Positions 44,843 through 55,936 of a stretch of DNA of 64,000 nt are shown here, one piece after another (positions within the stretch are counted from its first letter, which is position 1; every line of letters begins with the position of its first letter). The notes beneath the pieces are model-generated. The model was not told where the DNA came from and made no database searches. It saw only the letters and a list, made by a program, of their open reading frames with translations. The position numbers and the translations under genes were made by a program. The DNA is from Bradyrhizobium sp. 170 (lineage in GTDB: Bacteria > Pseudomonadota > Alphaproteobacteria > Rhizobiales > Xanthobacteraceae): the NCBI RefSeq assembly GCF_023101085.1, contig NZ_CP064703.1, positions 3,472,001-3,536,000 on the forward strand, in the 5' to 3' direction.

Positions 44843-46492
44843 TTACGGCGCCGGAATTGCCAGCAGGGTCGAGATACCGCGGCCGCGGATATCGTAGACG
44901 CGCGCGAACACGACGTCGTCGCGCTTGATTTCCACCATGACGGGCGCGGTGAGGCCCTTGCAGTAGAACTCGCCCAGCGTCATCGCGAAGTCGGCGGACT
45001 GGCTGTCCCAGCCGATCGTGAAGTCGGGGCCGAGCGCCACCTGCGCCGGGCGCTGCGGGCCGCACACCGCGACCTTCCATTTGCGCCCCTGCGGCGGCGA
45101 TTCCTGTCGCTCGACCAGTTCCTCGCGCAGGCCATCGGACGCCTGCTTCAGTGCCAGCCCCCAATAGTCCAGCATGAACAGGCTGTCGGCGCCGCGAACG
45201 GTGCCGACGAAATGATTGAAATGGGTGTATTCGTACGGGTGCAGGCGGATCATCTCGCTGAGCGGCAACAGCAAGCCGAACGAGAACACCGCCAGCGCGG
45301 CGGGTTGCCAGCGGCGGTGATTTTCTTTCAGCCAGTTCATGCCCCAGGCAAACGATGCGCCGGCGAGCACCGCCATCGGCGGGATGACGAAAACGAAATG
45401 CCGGATACCGTTGTAGAGCGCCGGGCGCTTCACCATCGCGATCACCAGCGGCAGGGTGGCCGCCAGCGTCAGCATCAGGAACATGGTCTTGCGGCGGGCC
45501 GAGACGTCCGCACGCGACAGCGACATGAAGGTGCCGACGACACCGGCGAGCAGAAGCGCGAGCAATATTTCGGGAAGCTGCAGCGCGAACAGCGTCGGCA
45601 GGTAGGACCACGGCATATCAGGCACCGAGACCAGCGCGCCGTCGAACATTTCCTTCCAGGGCTTTTCGAAGAAGTGCGAGAAATAGGTCAGCGCCTTGAA
45701 GGGATGGTCCGCCTCCATGATCGACCACGGCCACACCAGGCCCATGATCAGGTATCCGAACACGAGGCCGGGCAGCAGCACGTATACGACATGGGCGAAC
45801 CGGCGGATCGCTTCGCGCGAGCCTTGCGTGCGAACGTCATCGATCAGCAGCGGGACGAAGCCCACCATCGCGTAGACCAAAGCCAGCCCGCCGAGAATCC
45901 GGCAGCCGATGGAGAGACCGGCGCCGAGGCCGACGATCAGGATGGTTCGCGGCGAGGGCGCGGGATATTCCTCGGCGAGGCGCACCAGACCGAGGATCAG
46001 GATCACCATCGAGACGGCAAACGGCGCGTCTTTCGGGTTCATGAACATGTGCCCGTAGAAGGTCGGGCACAGCGCCAGCAGCAGCAGCGTCGCGAGCCCG
46101 GCAAGCGGGCCGCCGACGCGCCGCGCCAGCCGCCACGTCACGGCAAGGCCGATCAGGCCGACGACGGCGCCAAGCAGGCGGCGCGTTTCAAACAGTTCGA
46201 GCGGAATGACCTTGTGCAGCAGGGCCGCCGCCATGTCGAAGCCGCCGCCATACATGTAGAGATTGGCGAACGACAGCGCGCCAGTGTCCTTGAAGCCGGA
46301 ACCGTACATCCGCAGCAGCAGGTCGGCATATTCGGCGTGCGTGTAGTCGTCCCAGCCCAGTCCGTAGTCACGGAAGGTCAGACCCGCGACAATGGTGACC
46401 ACCGCCAGCACCAAGATGGCAAGGTCGTCGGAGGTCCGCTCCACCGAGCGCCGCGCAGGCGTATCGAGGGCAGAAGTCGTGATGGCTGACAT
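44843..46492 (-). CDS. polytopic glycosyltransferase-like membrane protein (GT-C/PMT type)
   Basis: A 549-residue inner-membrane protein with about 11 helices. The first periplasmic loop contains YGLGWDDYTHAEYADLLLRM, a DD pair typical of the catalytic Asp of GT-C enzymes such as ArnT and PMT. FYGHMFMNPKDAPFAVSMVI and YNGIRHFVFVIPPMAVLAGA are also characteristic of this family. The C-terminal 100 residues form a soluble domain. The ATG at 46492 begins the conserved region; an open frame to 46627 is probably not translated. Sugar donor and acceptor unknown. The 347 bp to the next gene show nothing convincing. Confidence 0.85.
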   Translation of the reverse strand: MSAITTSALDTPARRSVERTSDDLAILVLAVVTIVAGLTFRDYGLGWDDYTHAEYADLLLRMYGSGFKDTGALSFANLYMYGGGFDMAAALLHKVIPLELFETRRLLGAVVGLIGLAVTWRLARRVGGPLAGLATLLLLALCPTFYGHMFMNPKDAPFAVSMVILILGLVRLAEEYPAPSPRTILIVGLGAGLSIGCRILGGLALVYAMVGFVPLLIDDVRTQGSREAIRRFAHVVYVLLPGLVFGYLIMGLVWPWSIMEADHPFKALTYFSHFFEKPWKEMFDGALVSVPDMPWSYLPTLFALQLPEILLALLLAGVVGTFMSLSRADVSARRKTMFLMLTLAATLPLVIAMVKRPALYNGIRHFVFVIPPMAVLAGASFAWGMNWLKENHRRWQPAALAVFSFGLLLPLSEMIRLHPYEYTHFNHFVGTVRGADSLFMLDYWGLALKQASDGLREELVERQESPPQGRKWKVAVCGPQRPAQVALGPDFTIGWDSQSADFAMTLGEFYCKGLTAPVMVEIKRDDVVFARVYDIRGRGISTLLAIPAP

Positions 46493-46839
46493 GGCGATTG
46501 GTAACCCAGCGTCCCCTATGGCCCAACGTGGATGTTCTTGAGCCTCATTCCCCGGGTACCCATATAGCGCAGTTCCATTTCCAAGTAATTGGGAATTGTG
46601 GCCTAAATCCCTGATGCAATGCAACAAAAGGGCAGTAATTGGTAGGTAGTAAGACTACGGGTGGCGGGCTGAACGGTACCTGAATGGCAACATGAGCGTC
46701 CGCGAGCGGAATGCTGCAACCGGACGACGCCATTGCGGAACCCTGGGCGCAATTGGCGGTTGGCGGTGCACACAATATGACGGTATCGTGGCGTGGGGCG
46801 GCTGGCGAGCGTTTCGGGCGCGGCTGAGGGGTTTGTTCG

Positions 46840-47700
46840 ATGATGTTTGTTATGTTGGTCGCCGGGATCGGCCTCGTTTTGGCGGGCCTGCTGGCGATCG
46901 GCTTCGGGATCCCGATGGAGTTCAGCACCGGCAACACGCTGATCATCGCCGGCGCGATCGGCGTTTGCAGCGGCGCGATCGTGCTCGCGCTCTGGATGAC
47001 GGTCCGGGAGTTGAGGAACATCGCGCGGCGGCTCGGCGCTGGCGTCCTTGAAGCGCGCGGTGAGGCCACGGTGCGACCGGTTCCCGTCGCAGCGACGCGA
47101 GATTCTGCCCTGGCCAGTGGCGGCTTCCCGGCCGCCGAGCAGTCCGGCGGTCCCGGACCATTCTCTCCAGCGTCACTGCCGCCGTGGCAGAACGAGGCTG
47201 TGCTGCGCGATCACCCGATCCCGGAACCGATGCACCCCGAACCGCCACCATCGACTCCGAAACCGAAGCGTAATTTGCTGTTTTCCTCGACATCGCGAAA
47301 AGAGCGCGAGCGCGCCCAGGCGCGGACCAGCGAGCCGCTGCCGCCGGACCTGTTGTCGTCAGACCTCCGCTCCAGGCCGCCCACGGTGCCGCCGGTCGAA
47401 ACTGCCGAACCGCAGCCGGCATCGTTCGAGGATGCCTGGCCGAAGGTGGAACGCGCCAGGTCCGGTGAAATTCCGCCGCCGCGGCGCAGCGGCCGCATGC
47501 CCCCGACGCTCGCGGAAGCCAATGGCGGACCGGCGCACACCGAAGATCAGCCGGAGGTGACGGTGCTGAAATCGGGCGTTGTCGATGGCATGGCCTATTC
47601 GCTCTATTCCGACGGTTCGATCGAGGCCCAGATGCCGGAGGGGATGATGCGCTTCGCCTCGATCGATGAACTGCGCGCGCATCTCGACCAGCGGCCTTAA
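46840..47700 (+). CDS. hypothetical membrane protein with Pro-rich linker and conserved C-terminus
   Basis: A 286-residue protein with two N-terminal helices (MLVAGIGLVLAGLLAIGFG and LIIAGAIGVCSGAIVLALWM), a long Pro/Ser/Arg-rich cytoplasmic linker (residues about 75-225), and a short conserved C-terminal segment: TVLKSGVVDGMAYSLYSDGS then IEAQMPEGMMRFASIDELRA. The C-terminal piece is the most likely functional module. It stands alone upstream of mucR. No function recognised. Confidence 0.78.
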   Translation: MMFVMLVAGIGLVLAGLLAIGFGIPMEFSTGNTLIIAGAIGVCSGAIVLALWMTVRELRNIARRLGAGVLEARGEATVRPVPVAATRDSALASGGFPAAEQSGGPGPFSPASLPPWQNEAVLRDHPIPEPMHPEPPPSTPKPKRNLLFSSTSRKERERAQARTSEPLPPDLLSSDLRSRPPTVPPVETAEPQPASFEDAWPKVERARSGEIPPPRRSGRMPPTLAEANGGPAHTEDQPEVTVLKSGVVDGMAYSLYSDGSIEAQMPEGMMRFASIDELRAHLDQRP

Positions 47701-47882
47701 AACCCGCAATACTTGCCACGGGGCCGGCTATCGAAAATAAAGCGCCGCCGTTCTTGTCAGTTTCTGGGCATTTCGTTCATATTCGCCGAGTCGTATGAGA
47801 TTCCGCTGATGTATAGGCGCGGTTGGATACTGTCCGAACCGTATGGCCGACAGAAGCATTCGTGATCCCAAAAGGTTGAGCC

Positions 47883-48296
47883 ATGACCGATTCCGCCGGC
47901 AAGACGCCCGTCGAACTGACCGCCAGTATCGTATCGGCCTATCTCAGCAACAATCCGACCCAGGCCTCGGAAATTCCGAACCTGATCAGCCAGGTCCATG
48001 CCGCGCTGATGCGGGTGTCGAGCGGCCGCCCCGAGACGCCGCTTGAGCCAGCCAGGCCGGCCGTGTCGGTGAAGAAGTCGATGACCCCGGAATATCTGGT
48101 CTGCCTCGAGGACGGCAAGCGCTTCAAGTCGCTGAAGCGCCATCTGCGCACGCAGTACAACATGACGCCGGAGCAATATCGCGACAAATGGGGCCTGCCG
48201 CCGGATTACCCGATGGTGGCGCCGAACTATGCGGTGGCGCGTTCGCAGCTCGCCAAGAAGATGGGCCTCGGCCAGCAGGCGCGGAAGCGGAAATAG
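47883..48296 (+). CDS. mucR: MucR/Ros family transcriptional regulator with altered zinc finger
   Basis: A 137-residue Ros/MucR-type DNA-binding protein that usually regulates exopolysaccharide, motility and cell cycle genes. The N-terminal oligomerisation segment (ELTASIVSAYLSNNPTQASE) and the DNA-binding domain PEQYRDKWGLPPDYPMVAPN with YAVARSQLAKKMGLGQ are intact. In the Ros zinc finger the second Cys is Asp (CLEDGKRF) and the His-His pair after KRHLRT is Gln-Tyr, so two of four canonical ligands are missing. Its upstream 182 bp may include an autoregulatory site, not identifiable by eye. Confidence 0.92.
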   Translation: MTDSAGKTPVELTASIVSAYLSNNPTQASEIPNLISQVHAALMRVSSGRPETPLEPARPAVSVKKSMTPEYLVCLEDGKRFKSLKRHLRTQYNMTPEQYRDKWGLPPDYPMVAPNYAVARSQLAKKMGLGQQARKRK

Positions 48297-48299
48297 ACT

Positions 48300-48409
48300 C
48301 CGTCATTGCGAGCGACCCGGTCGGCGCGAAGCCTGTCATCGGGCGCGTACTCGCGCGACCCGTTGGCTCCCTTGCGCAAACGCTTCGCGTTTGTCGCAGG
48401 CAATGACGG
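48300..48409. repeat. REP-like palindromic repeat, family 1 (copy 2, variant)
   Basis: Outer ends CCGTCATTGCGAGCG and GCAATGACGG match the element at 6046-6131, but the core differs (GTACTCGCGCGACCC and AAACGCTTCGCGTTT). It lies between the convergent mucR and sufE genes and ends 4 bp before the sufE stop. Confidence 0.75.
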
Positions 48410-48413
48410 TGTC

Positions 48414-48842
48414 TTACGAAGCCGTGGCCAGCGCCTCACGCGCGTCGGAGCGGATGCGCTCGACCATGGAGCGCAGGCCGTTGGAACGCTGCGGCGTCAG
48501 GTGATCGCGAAATCCGAATTCGTCGAATATGGCAAGCGCATCCGCTGCCAGGATCTGCTGCGGCGTGCGGCCGGAATAAAGCGTCAGCAGGATCGCGATC
48601 AGGCCACGCACGATGTGGGCGTCGCTATCGCCCAAATATTTCAGCCGCGGCTCGCCGTTCCCGCTGCGGTCGATCTGCCTGGACAGCCAAACCTGGCTCG
48701 CGCAGCCGTTCACCTTGTTCTCGGCGGAATGCTCGGCCTCCGGCATCGGCTCGAGCATGCGGCCGAGTTCGATGACGTACCGGTAGCGGTCGTCCCATTC
48801 CTCCAGCAGCTCGAAATTGTCCCTGATTTCGTCGATCGTCAT
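48414..48842 (-). CDS. sufE: SufE family sulfur acceptor protein
   Basis: A 142-residue protein that accepts sulfur from the cysteine desulfurase SufS and stimulates it during iron-sulfur cluster assembly. The active Cys is in VNGCASQVW; EEWDDRYRYVIELGRMLEPM is the N-terminal signature and LYSGRTPQQILAADALAIFD the C-terminal helix. No suf genes are nearby, as is common for a stand-alone SufE in Rhizobiales. Confidence 0.93.
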   Translation of the reverse strand: MTIDEIRDNFELLEEWDDRYRYVIELGRMLEPMPEAEHSAENKVNGCASQVWLSRQIDRSGNGEPRLKYLGDSDAHIVRGLIAILLTLYSGRTPQQILAADALAIFDEFGFRDHLTPQRSNGLRSMVERIRSDAREALATAS

Positions 48843-48923
48843 CTTGACCCGCGTCGGTTGCCTTAAGTCCTATATAGGATGCAGATCGGGCGAAAGCGAC
48901 GGAAATGGAACCGGTTCCGCAGG

Positions 48924-49343
48924 CTATTTTGAGGCCAACGGCGTCCGCGGCAGCCGCCATTCGATCGCCATATCCTCTTCCGTCAGCGCGTCGGCGGGCG
49001 ACGTGTTTACGATCACGGCCTCGGCGTCGTCGCCGATCGAACTGGTATGGTCGGGCTTCTTGTCCGGGGCGCTGGGATGGTCGGGCTTGGTGATGATCTT
49101 GTACAACTGGCGGGCGCCATCCTGGGCGCGCTGACCGATCGCCGTCGCCGCCTGACCGCCGACTTCGCAGGCCGCCGGCTGGCGCTTGCAGAACTGGCCC
49201 ATGTCGGAGACGGCCGCGGTCGCGGCCGATACGGCTTCGGAAGCGCCGATCTGCGGCGCCTTTTCCGATTCAGGCGTCTTTTCCCTGGGCAACAGCACGA
49301 GCACGAGCCCGAGCCAGAATGCCATACGAAGCAGAAAAAACAT
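48924..49343 (-). CDS. DUF5330 domain-containing membrane-anchored protein
   Basis: A 139-residue protein with an N-terminal membrane anchor (MFFLLRMAFWLGLVLVLLP), typical of DUF5330. A helical segment follows (SEAVSAATAAVSDMGQFCKR) with two cysteines (C52 and C59) spaced by six residues, then a Lys/Pro/Asp-rich tail. Function unknown. It lies 81 bp upstream of sufE on the same strand. In the following 422 bp I see a 15-bp palindrome (49376-49390, TGCGGTT-A-AACCGCA) and no gene. Confidence 0.85.
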   Translation of the reverse strand: MFFLLRMAFWLGLVLVLLPREKTPESEKAPQIGASEAVSAATAAVSDMGQFCKRQPAACEVGGQAATAIGQRAQDGARQLYKIITKPDHPSAPDKKPDHTSSIGDDAEAVIVNTSPADALTEEDMAIEWRLPRTPLASK

Positions 49344-49765
49344 CTCGCGACCCCGGTCGTCTCTTATGGTTGTGTTGCGGTTAAACCGCAGCTTTGTTCC
49401 TGACTAACAGCCGTCGATAAATCGGAAGTGTTTGCATTGAAGTAAAGCCGCCGAAAATTCGTTGAAAGTTTGAATGATTCGATTCGGCGTAAATTTTCGA
49501 TTTATGACCACTATCGCGCGAAGAGTTCGCGCCGCTCGCGCATCCACCATTTCGAAACCATAGATCGATCCCGCTGGAAACCTGTCGTTCACCATCCGGG
49601 CCGAATGAGCGTCGTGCGAGGCGTGAAACGCCCGCGAATGCACGGTGTTGGTCGGTCGCTCCCGGCGCCTTAGCGTTCGCTTAAGTTCGCTCTGACACGG
49701 TGACGCAAAGATTGAGGGGGCGTTCCGGCGCGTCTGTCTGACGAACAAGCCGAAGCGCGAGAGCC

Positions 49766-51566
<1,801 letters not shown>

Positions 51567-51574
<8 letters not shown>

Positions 51575-52286
51575 GCGTATTGACGACGATGACGAGATGC
51601 CGCGCCGCCGCCGTCGCGGCGCGAAGGCGGCTGCGATTGAAGTGGAGGAACAGCGTGGCCTTGTGATGCGCATCCTCCTGCACAGTCCGAAAGACATGAT
51701 CGCGGCCTTGCTCGCCGCTGCCGCGATCTGCGCCATCCTCGCCAATGCGCTGTTCCTGCAGGCCGGACGCCATCCCTCGCCGATGTTCGGCTCGGTGGTG
51801 ACGCTGCCGGCGCCGCAAGCTGCCGTCGTGAGCCCGCTGCCGCGCCCGCGCCCGGTCGAACTCGCCTCAGAGCCGCCGGAAATCAGGCCGGTCGAGGTGA
51901 GGGGCGCTGATCCCAAGCACGTCGAGATCAAGAGCGCCGATCCGAGGGGCGATTCCAGGAACAGCGATTCCAAGAATCCCGACCCAATGGCCAATCTGGT
52001 GGTCAAGTCGACCGGTACACCTACCGCGGCGCCCGCGAATGTGGCGCGTCCGCCCGCGCCGATTCCAGCCACCGCGCAAAGCGCCGGCGCGCGCCGCGTG
52101 GCGGCGGTGCAGCGCGCGCTCACTCAGTATGGCTATGGCCAGTTGAAGCCGACCGGGGCGGTCGGTTCGGACACCCAGGCCGCAATCTCGAAATTCGAGC
52201 GCGACCGCAAGCTCCCGGTGACCGGCCAGATGTCCGATCGGCTGGTGAAGGAGCTTACGGCGATGATCGGCCACCCGATCGACTAG
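51567..52286 (+). CDS. peptidoglycan-binding domain protein, membrane anchored
   Basis: A 239-residue protein starting at GTG inside the end of the histidine kinase gene (8-bp overlap). It has a charged cytoplasmic N-terminus (DDDDEMPRRRRRGAKAAA), one membrane helix (MIAALLAAAAICAILANALF), a Pro/Asp-rich periplasmic linker and a C-terminal PG_binding_1 domain (VAAVQRALTQYGYGQLKPTG and FERDRKLPVTGQMSDRLVKE). It probably links the inner membrane to the cell wall. Coupling to the kinase suggests a shared envelope function. Confidence 0.87.
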
Positions 52287-52321
52287 CTTCCGGCAACACG
52301 CCAGCCTATACCGTCGCCACC

Positions 52322-52666
52322 ATGCGATTGAAATCATCCATCTGGGTGGCCGCTTACCTGCGCCGCTGCCAGACCGAGGGCGTGTTCGGCGCCGTGCGCA
52401 AGCGCGGGGCGGAGGAGGCGGGGGCGGTGTTCGTCAAGGTGGCGCTGCTCGACGGCAACGCCATGCTGTATTCGCCGGCGCCGCAGACGGTCTATGACGA
52501 GAGCCGCCCGGCCGAGCGCTTGTTCGCGCCGGCTTCACCGCAGCCGGTGCCGGAGCAATCGGTGGAAGAACGCCTTGCCAAGGAACTCCGCTTCGATCCC
52601 GACGCCTGGATCGTCGAGACCGAGGACCGGGCAGGGCGGCATTTTCTGGATCTGGCGAAGGCCTGA
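52322..52666 (+). CDS. DUF1491 family protein
   Basis: A 114-residue cytoplasmic protein. LKSSIWVAAYLRRCQTEGVF and GAVFVKVALLDGNAMLYSPA, then DPDAWIVETEDRAGRHFLDL are the conserved DUF1491 blocks. It lies 35 bp after the peptidoglycan-binding protein gene and probably belongs to the same operon. Family function unknown. Confidence 0.88.
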   Translation: MRLKSSIWVAAYLRRCQTEGVFGAVRKRGAEEAGAVFVKVALLDGNAMLYSPAPQTVYDESRPAERLFAPASPQPVPEQSVEERLAKELRFDPDAWIVETEDRAGRHFLDLAKA

Positions 52667-52713
52667 GCAGAGCGTCGCGTCAGGAAAGCGCGTCAAACAA
52701 GAATCGCCGCGCG

Positions 52714-53691
52714 CTAACGCTTCGAACCGTCGGTACCGGTGCGAACGGCCGGCGCAGTTCCGGGCTGCACGGCGGGGCGGGTTTGCGACGTCGTGGCACG
52801 CACGCGATGGCGCTCGTCGTCGTAGAGCGCAGCGCGGTATTTGGCGCGGGCGACAGCCATGGTCGAGCCGCGCCATGCGGCCAGCATCACGAGCGCGGAT
52901 TGTTCGCTCAAGTGGTCGTACAGTCGCGACAAGCGATAAACGTTGTGCACGGATGATCCGAATTCGGGATTGAGGAACAGCAGCACGCGCTGGAATGCGG
53001 CGCTCGGCATGTCCAGTGCGCGCGCGGCGCAGGCCAGCGGCTCGCCGCCGGGATCGTGCACCACCTGTTCGGCAATCCGCTGCGGCAGGATCAAGGCTTC
53101 GCCGATTTCGAGCGCAAAATTCTCGGTGTCCTCGGCGAATGCGGCCATCTCCAGGATATGGAGCGCGCGCGCGGCGCGGGCTGCGGGAATGCGCGGCGAG
53201 GCTTTCAGCGGCGTGTCGGCGAGATTGTGCAGGATCAGCGCGCGCTCGCTGGCGCCTGCGGCAAAGAACATGTCGCTGATTTCGGCGGCATCGTTGGGCC
53301 GCATCGCCAGGCTGGACGCCATCCGCAATTGCGCTTCGGTCGGCGGCTTCACCGTCGGCGTACTGGTCGGAGCATCGGCAATCGCTGCTGCGACCGGAAG
53401 GATCTTGCCGGGGGGCGAGCGCCGCAGCCCGAGCTTGTCCATGATCTCGGCCGGCGTTGCCGGATAGATCGCGAGCCGCGCCCGCACCGCGGCGCGGGTA
53501 GCGTCGTCGACCTGGTCGATCAGGCGGGACGTCAGTTCGATGAACTGCCGCTCCTCGTCGGCGGAATGGGCGCTGGTCTGGACATAGAGGTCGGTCAGCA
53601 CGCGCAGCAAGGTCGGCCTGATATCGACCCCCTCGCGGCGCGAGAGCGTCATCAGCCCGTCGAATCCCGGAAACAATGGAGTTGCGGTCAT
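52714..53691 (-). CDS. DUF2336 domain-containing protein (second copy)
   Basis: A 325-residue helical protein. TLLRVLTDLYVQTSAHSADE and RQFIELTSRLIDQVDDATRA at the N-terminus and LYDHLSEQSALVMLAAWRGS near the C-terminus fit DUF2336, with a Pro/Thr-rich linker at residues about 105-120. It is shorter than and only distantly similar to the copy at 15960-17087. The C-terminus is disordered (SQTRPAVQPGTAPAVRTG). It is convergent with the DUF1491 gene. Function unknown. Confidence 0.85.
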   Translation of the reverse strand: MTATPLFPGFDGLMTLSRREGVDIRPTLLRVLTDLYVQTSAHSADEERQFIELTSRLIDQVDDATRAAVRARLAIYPATPAEIMDKLGLRRSPPGKILPVAAAIADAPTSTPTVKPPTEAQLRMASSLAMRPNDAAEISDMFFAAGASERALILHNLADTPLKASPRIPAARAARALHILEMAAFAEDTENFALEIGEALILPQRIAEQVVHDPGGEPLACAARALDMPSAAFQRVLLFLNPEFGSSVHNVYRLSRLYDHLSEQSALVMLAAWRGSTMAVARAKYRAALYDDERHRVRATTSQTRPAVQPGTAPAVRTGTDGSKR

Positions 53692-53936
53692 GTCAGGTGT
53701 ACGCGACTTCGGTAATCCCTCGCGTCAGCCTACGCACGGCACTTTAAGAGTTGGTTAAGGAAAACAGCCCGTGAAGAAATCCGATAAAATGCGAGCTTTC
53801 GGCGGGTGCCATGAGCCCCGGGCACCCGTAACTGTACCGCCTGCACAAATTAAGATGCCGTTAACCACGTTCTGTTCTGAATAATGGCATGTCGCTGGCC
53901 AGATCATGTCCGTGCGGCAACCAGAGAGAACGGAAC

Positions 53937-54137
53937 ATGGGCACCATCATTGAATTTCCGGCGGATGCGGCTTCGCGGCGGCCGGGCTCAACCATGGATG
54001 GCGCTCCACGCGATGGCCTGGGAACCGTGCTGATCCTTCCCGTTGTCCGCATCGAACGTGCAGCCGGCGAAACCGGCGACGGGCGCGGGCCGGAAGAGGG
54101 GACGGCGCCCGGTCGCCGTCGCCGTCGGCGCCCCTGA
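53937..54137 (+). CDS. small basic-tailed hypothetical protein
   Basis: A 66-residue protein starting MGTIIEFPADAASRRPG, a phrase I associate with short conserved Rhizobiales proteins, with a hydrophobic core strand (GTVLILPVVRIERAA) and a poly-Arg tail. GAGA lies upstream of the ATG. It ends 16 bp before the lipoprotein gene. The 245 bp upstream are the divergent region with the DUF2336 gene; an AT-rich stretch (GATAAAATG near 53782) is the only promoter-like feature. Confidence 0.6.
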   Translation: MGTIIEFPADAASRRPGSTMDGAPRDGLGTVLILPVVRIERAAGETGDGRGPEEGTAPGRRRRRRP

Positions 54138-54153
54138 ACGACGGACATTTGAA

Positions 54154-54927
54154 ATGCCGGAGCTGTGCCTCCCGATCCGGACCACCGGGCTTCGGTCACT
54201 CCCGGCTCTCATGCTGCTGGTGGCTAGTGTTGTGCTCGGCGGCTGCAGCGGCGGCGATTTCGGCCGCACCCGCGCCGATATGCGCAACGATGACATGCAT
54301 CGCTGGCTTGGCGCGGAGGCGACGGCAAGCGTCGGCCTCAAGCCGTCGCACTTCCAGCTCACCGAAAACGAGCGGCAGCTTCGCGATCTCGCCTATCCCC
54401 TGATCGAACCGCCGCACTCGCGTCCCGCCTGGAAGAGCGTGTTCGGAGATTACCAGCCGTTGCCCTCGCCGTGGCGGCAGAAGGTGGTGTTCGACCGCAC
54501 CACCTACGGACGCGCTTTGATCGACGAGCCGCACCGCTCGCACACCTCGCGTTATCAGCAGTTGATCGAGGACGTCCGCAACGACATCACGAGGTTCGAG
54601 CCGTTCTTTGCCTCCGCCGCGCGCGTCATCGAACTCGACCGCAGACGCGGCGCCAGCCTGACGATGGTGTCGGAACTGTCGCCGCGCGAACAGGCTGATG
54701 CGGTCGCCCGCATGGAAGAGAACACGCTGATCGTGCAATGGGTCCAGCAATGCCTGGAGCGGCGCATCTCATCGTATCGCTGGGCGCTGGAGCGACTGGT
54801 GATTCAGGCACCTGACACGATCGCAGCCGATGCCGACCGCCTGATCGGCGAACTCGCCGCGCAAACCGCCAACCCGCCGGTCGCCGCCCAGCCTGTGATC
54901 GGGCGTGCCGTGACGGTGAAGGGTTAA
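54154..54927 (+). CDS. putative lipoprotein
   Basis: A 257-residue exported protein. The signal peptide LPALMLLVASVVLGGCSGGD ends with the lipobox LGGC, so it should be lipid-modified at that Cys. The mature part is helical and charged (FQLTENERQLRDLAYPLIEP, SRYQQLIEDVRNDITRFEPF, MEENTLIVQWVQQCLERRIS). ATG at 54154; an open frame to 54043 overlaps the small upstream gene and is less likely. No known family recognised. Confidence 0.82.
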   Translation: MPELCLPIRTTGLRSLPALMLLVASVVLGGCSGGDFGRTRADMRNDDMHRWLGAEATASVGLKPSHFQLTENERQLRDLAYPLIEPPHSRPAWKSVFGDYQPLPSPWRQKVVFDRTTYGRALIDEPHRSHTSRYQQLIEDVRNDITRFEPFFASAARVIELDRRRGASLTMVSELSPREQADAVARMEENTLIVQWVQQCLERRISSYRWALERLVIQAPDTIAADADRLIGELAAQTANPPVAAQPVIGRAVTVKG

Positions 54928-55026
54928 ACCAGGGCGTTACTCATAAATCTGGCAATGTCCGGACTACGCTCAGAAGCGGACATCTGGGCAGGTCTTCAGC
55001 GAGTCTGCTTTGTGCCAACTGCGGAA

Positions 55027-55245
55027 CTAGGGTTTATCGGGTTCAGCTTTGTCCGCTTTATCGGAACAATTCAGTCTAGGGTCTGGATAGCTTGGACACG
55101 GCGGCCACTCTCGGAAGTTGGCCCTAACCTGCCGGGATTTCTCCGCCAATCCGTAGCTGACCCACAATGCCAAACAACAGACGCCGCCGCAGATCAGGCT
55201 GGTCGCGATCACGAGCGCAAAGACAACGCGCCGACCTTTTGTCAT
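55027..55245 (-). CDS. small single-pass hypothetical protein
   Basis: About 72 residues from MTKGRRVVFALVIATSLICG. One membrane helix (VFALVIATSLICGGVCCLALW) and a short Pro/Cys/Lys-containing tail (PPCPSYPDPRLNCSDKADKA). An in-frame ATG at 55260 is an alternative start. It lies 75 bp downstream of another small membrane protein gene on the same strand, in a visibly AT-richer stretch. Support is moderate: no family match, only composition and context. Confidence 0.4.
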   Translation of the reverse strand: MTKGRRVVFALVIATSLICGGVCCLALWVSYGLAEKSRQVRANFREWPPCPSYPDPRLNCSDKADKAEPDKP

Positions 55246-55319
55246 GCATCCAAGTGACATCGGGTTCTCGTGGCTATCGTCACAGCCATGCCCTATGGGG
55301 ACATCGTTTTCCGTCGCGC

Positions 55320-55556
55320 TCAGCTCATGATCTGGTTCGGAAGAACAAAAAATGGCACGTAGATGAGCGCGAGCAGCGCGCCTATCAGCAAACACTGAAA
55401 CGCAATCACAAACCAGAACAGAGATGGGCTCTCGTATCTCAACAGCACTACGCCCATGCCCATTTGTATTTCCATCTTTTGCAGACTGTTGAATAGCTTG
55501 AACGACATCAACGCGAACGCGAGGAAAACGGGAAGAAGCATGGTGAGCACCTGCAT
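55320..55556 (-). CDS. small two-helix membrane protein
   Basis: A 78-residue hydrophobic protein with two membrane segments (VLTMLLPVFLAFALMSFKLF and LFWFVIAFQCLLIGALLALI). A strong GGGAGG lies eight bases before the ATG at 55556, which is the main reason to accept it as a gene. The surrounding base composition is lower in GC than neighbouring regions. No known family. The 380 bp upstream hold no gene, only fragments like AGCGGACA/TGTCCG that recur nearby. Confidence 0.6.
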   Translation of the reverse strand: MQVLTMLLPVFLAFALMSFKLFNSLQKMEIQMGMGVVLLRYESPSLFWFVIAFQCLLIGALLALIYVPFFVLPNQIMS

Positions 55557-55936
55557 TCGCGTTCCCTCCCTAATCCAAAGGCGCGGCTACGGCTTTGATT
55601 GCCTTTGACTTAGGAATTTTACCCAAAATTGTTAAGTAACTAAGTTCCCGATCAGTCGAAATTTACGATTTCTAGAGACCGTTTCGGGTCAATCGCGTCG
55701 GTTTGACGGTCGGCCAGCTACTTCCGGACTACCCTGAACAACGGACATCATCAGAGCGAACCGGCTGGTCCGTTTCGTGCCAAAAGGCGACAGCGGCTGA
55801 CGACCCAACCATTTCCGCTTTGAAATGATCGAGGCGCTGGAGGCTTTTGAAGCCAGGTACTGACCGCATTATTGAGCACGAACGTCAGGCAAAAAAAGCC
55901 TCGTTGAGATTGCGGCCGGTTGCGGTAGGATGAAGT

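Noticed and set aside
44750..46489. A 579-codon plus-strand open frame antisense to the GT-C membrane protein gene
   Set aside because: It reads as Arg/Gln/His-rich low-complexity sequence, typical of antisense translation of a hydrophobic protein.
49404..49748. A 114-codon minus-strand frame in the gap before the histidine kinase gene
   Set aside because: Mixed composition, no ribosome site, no recognisable domain.
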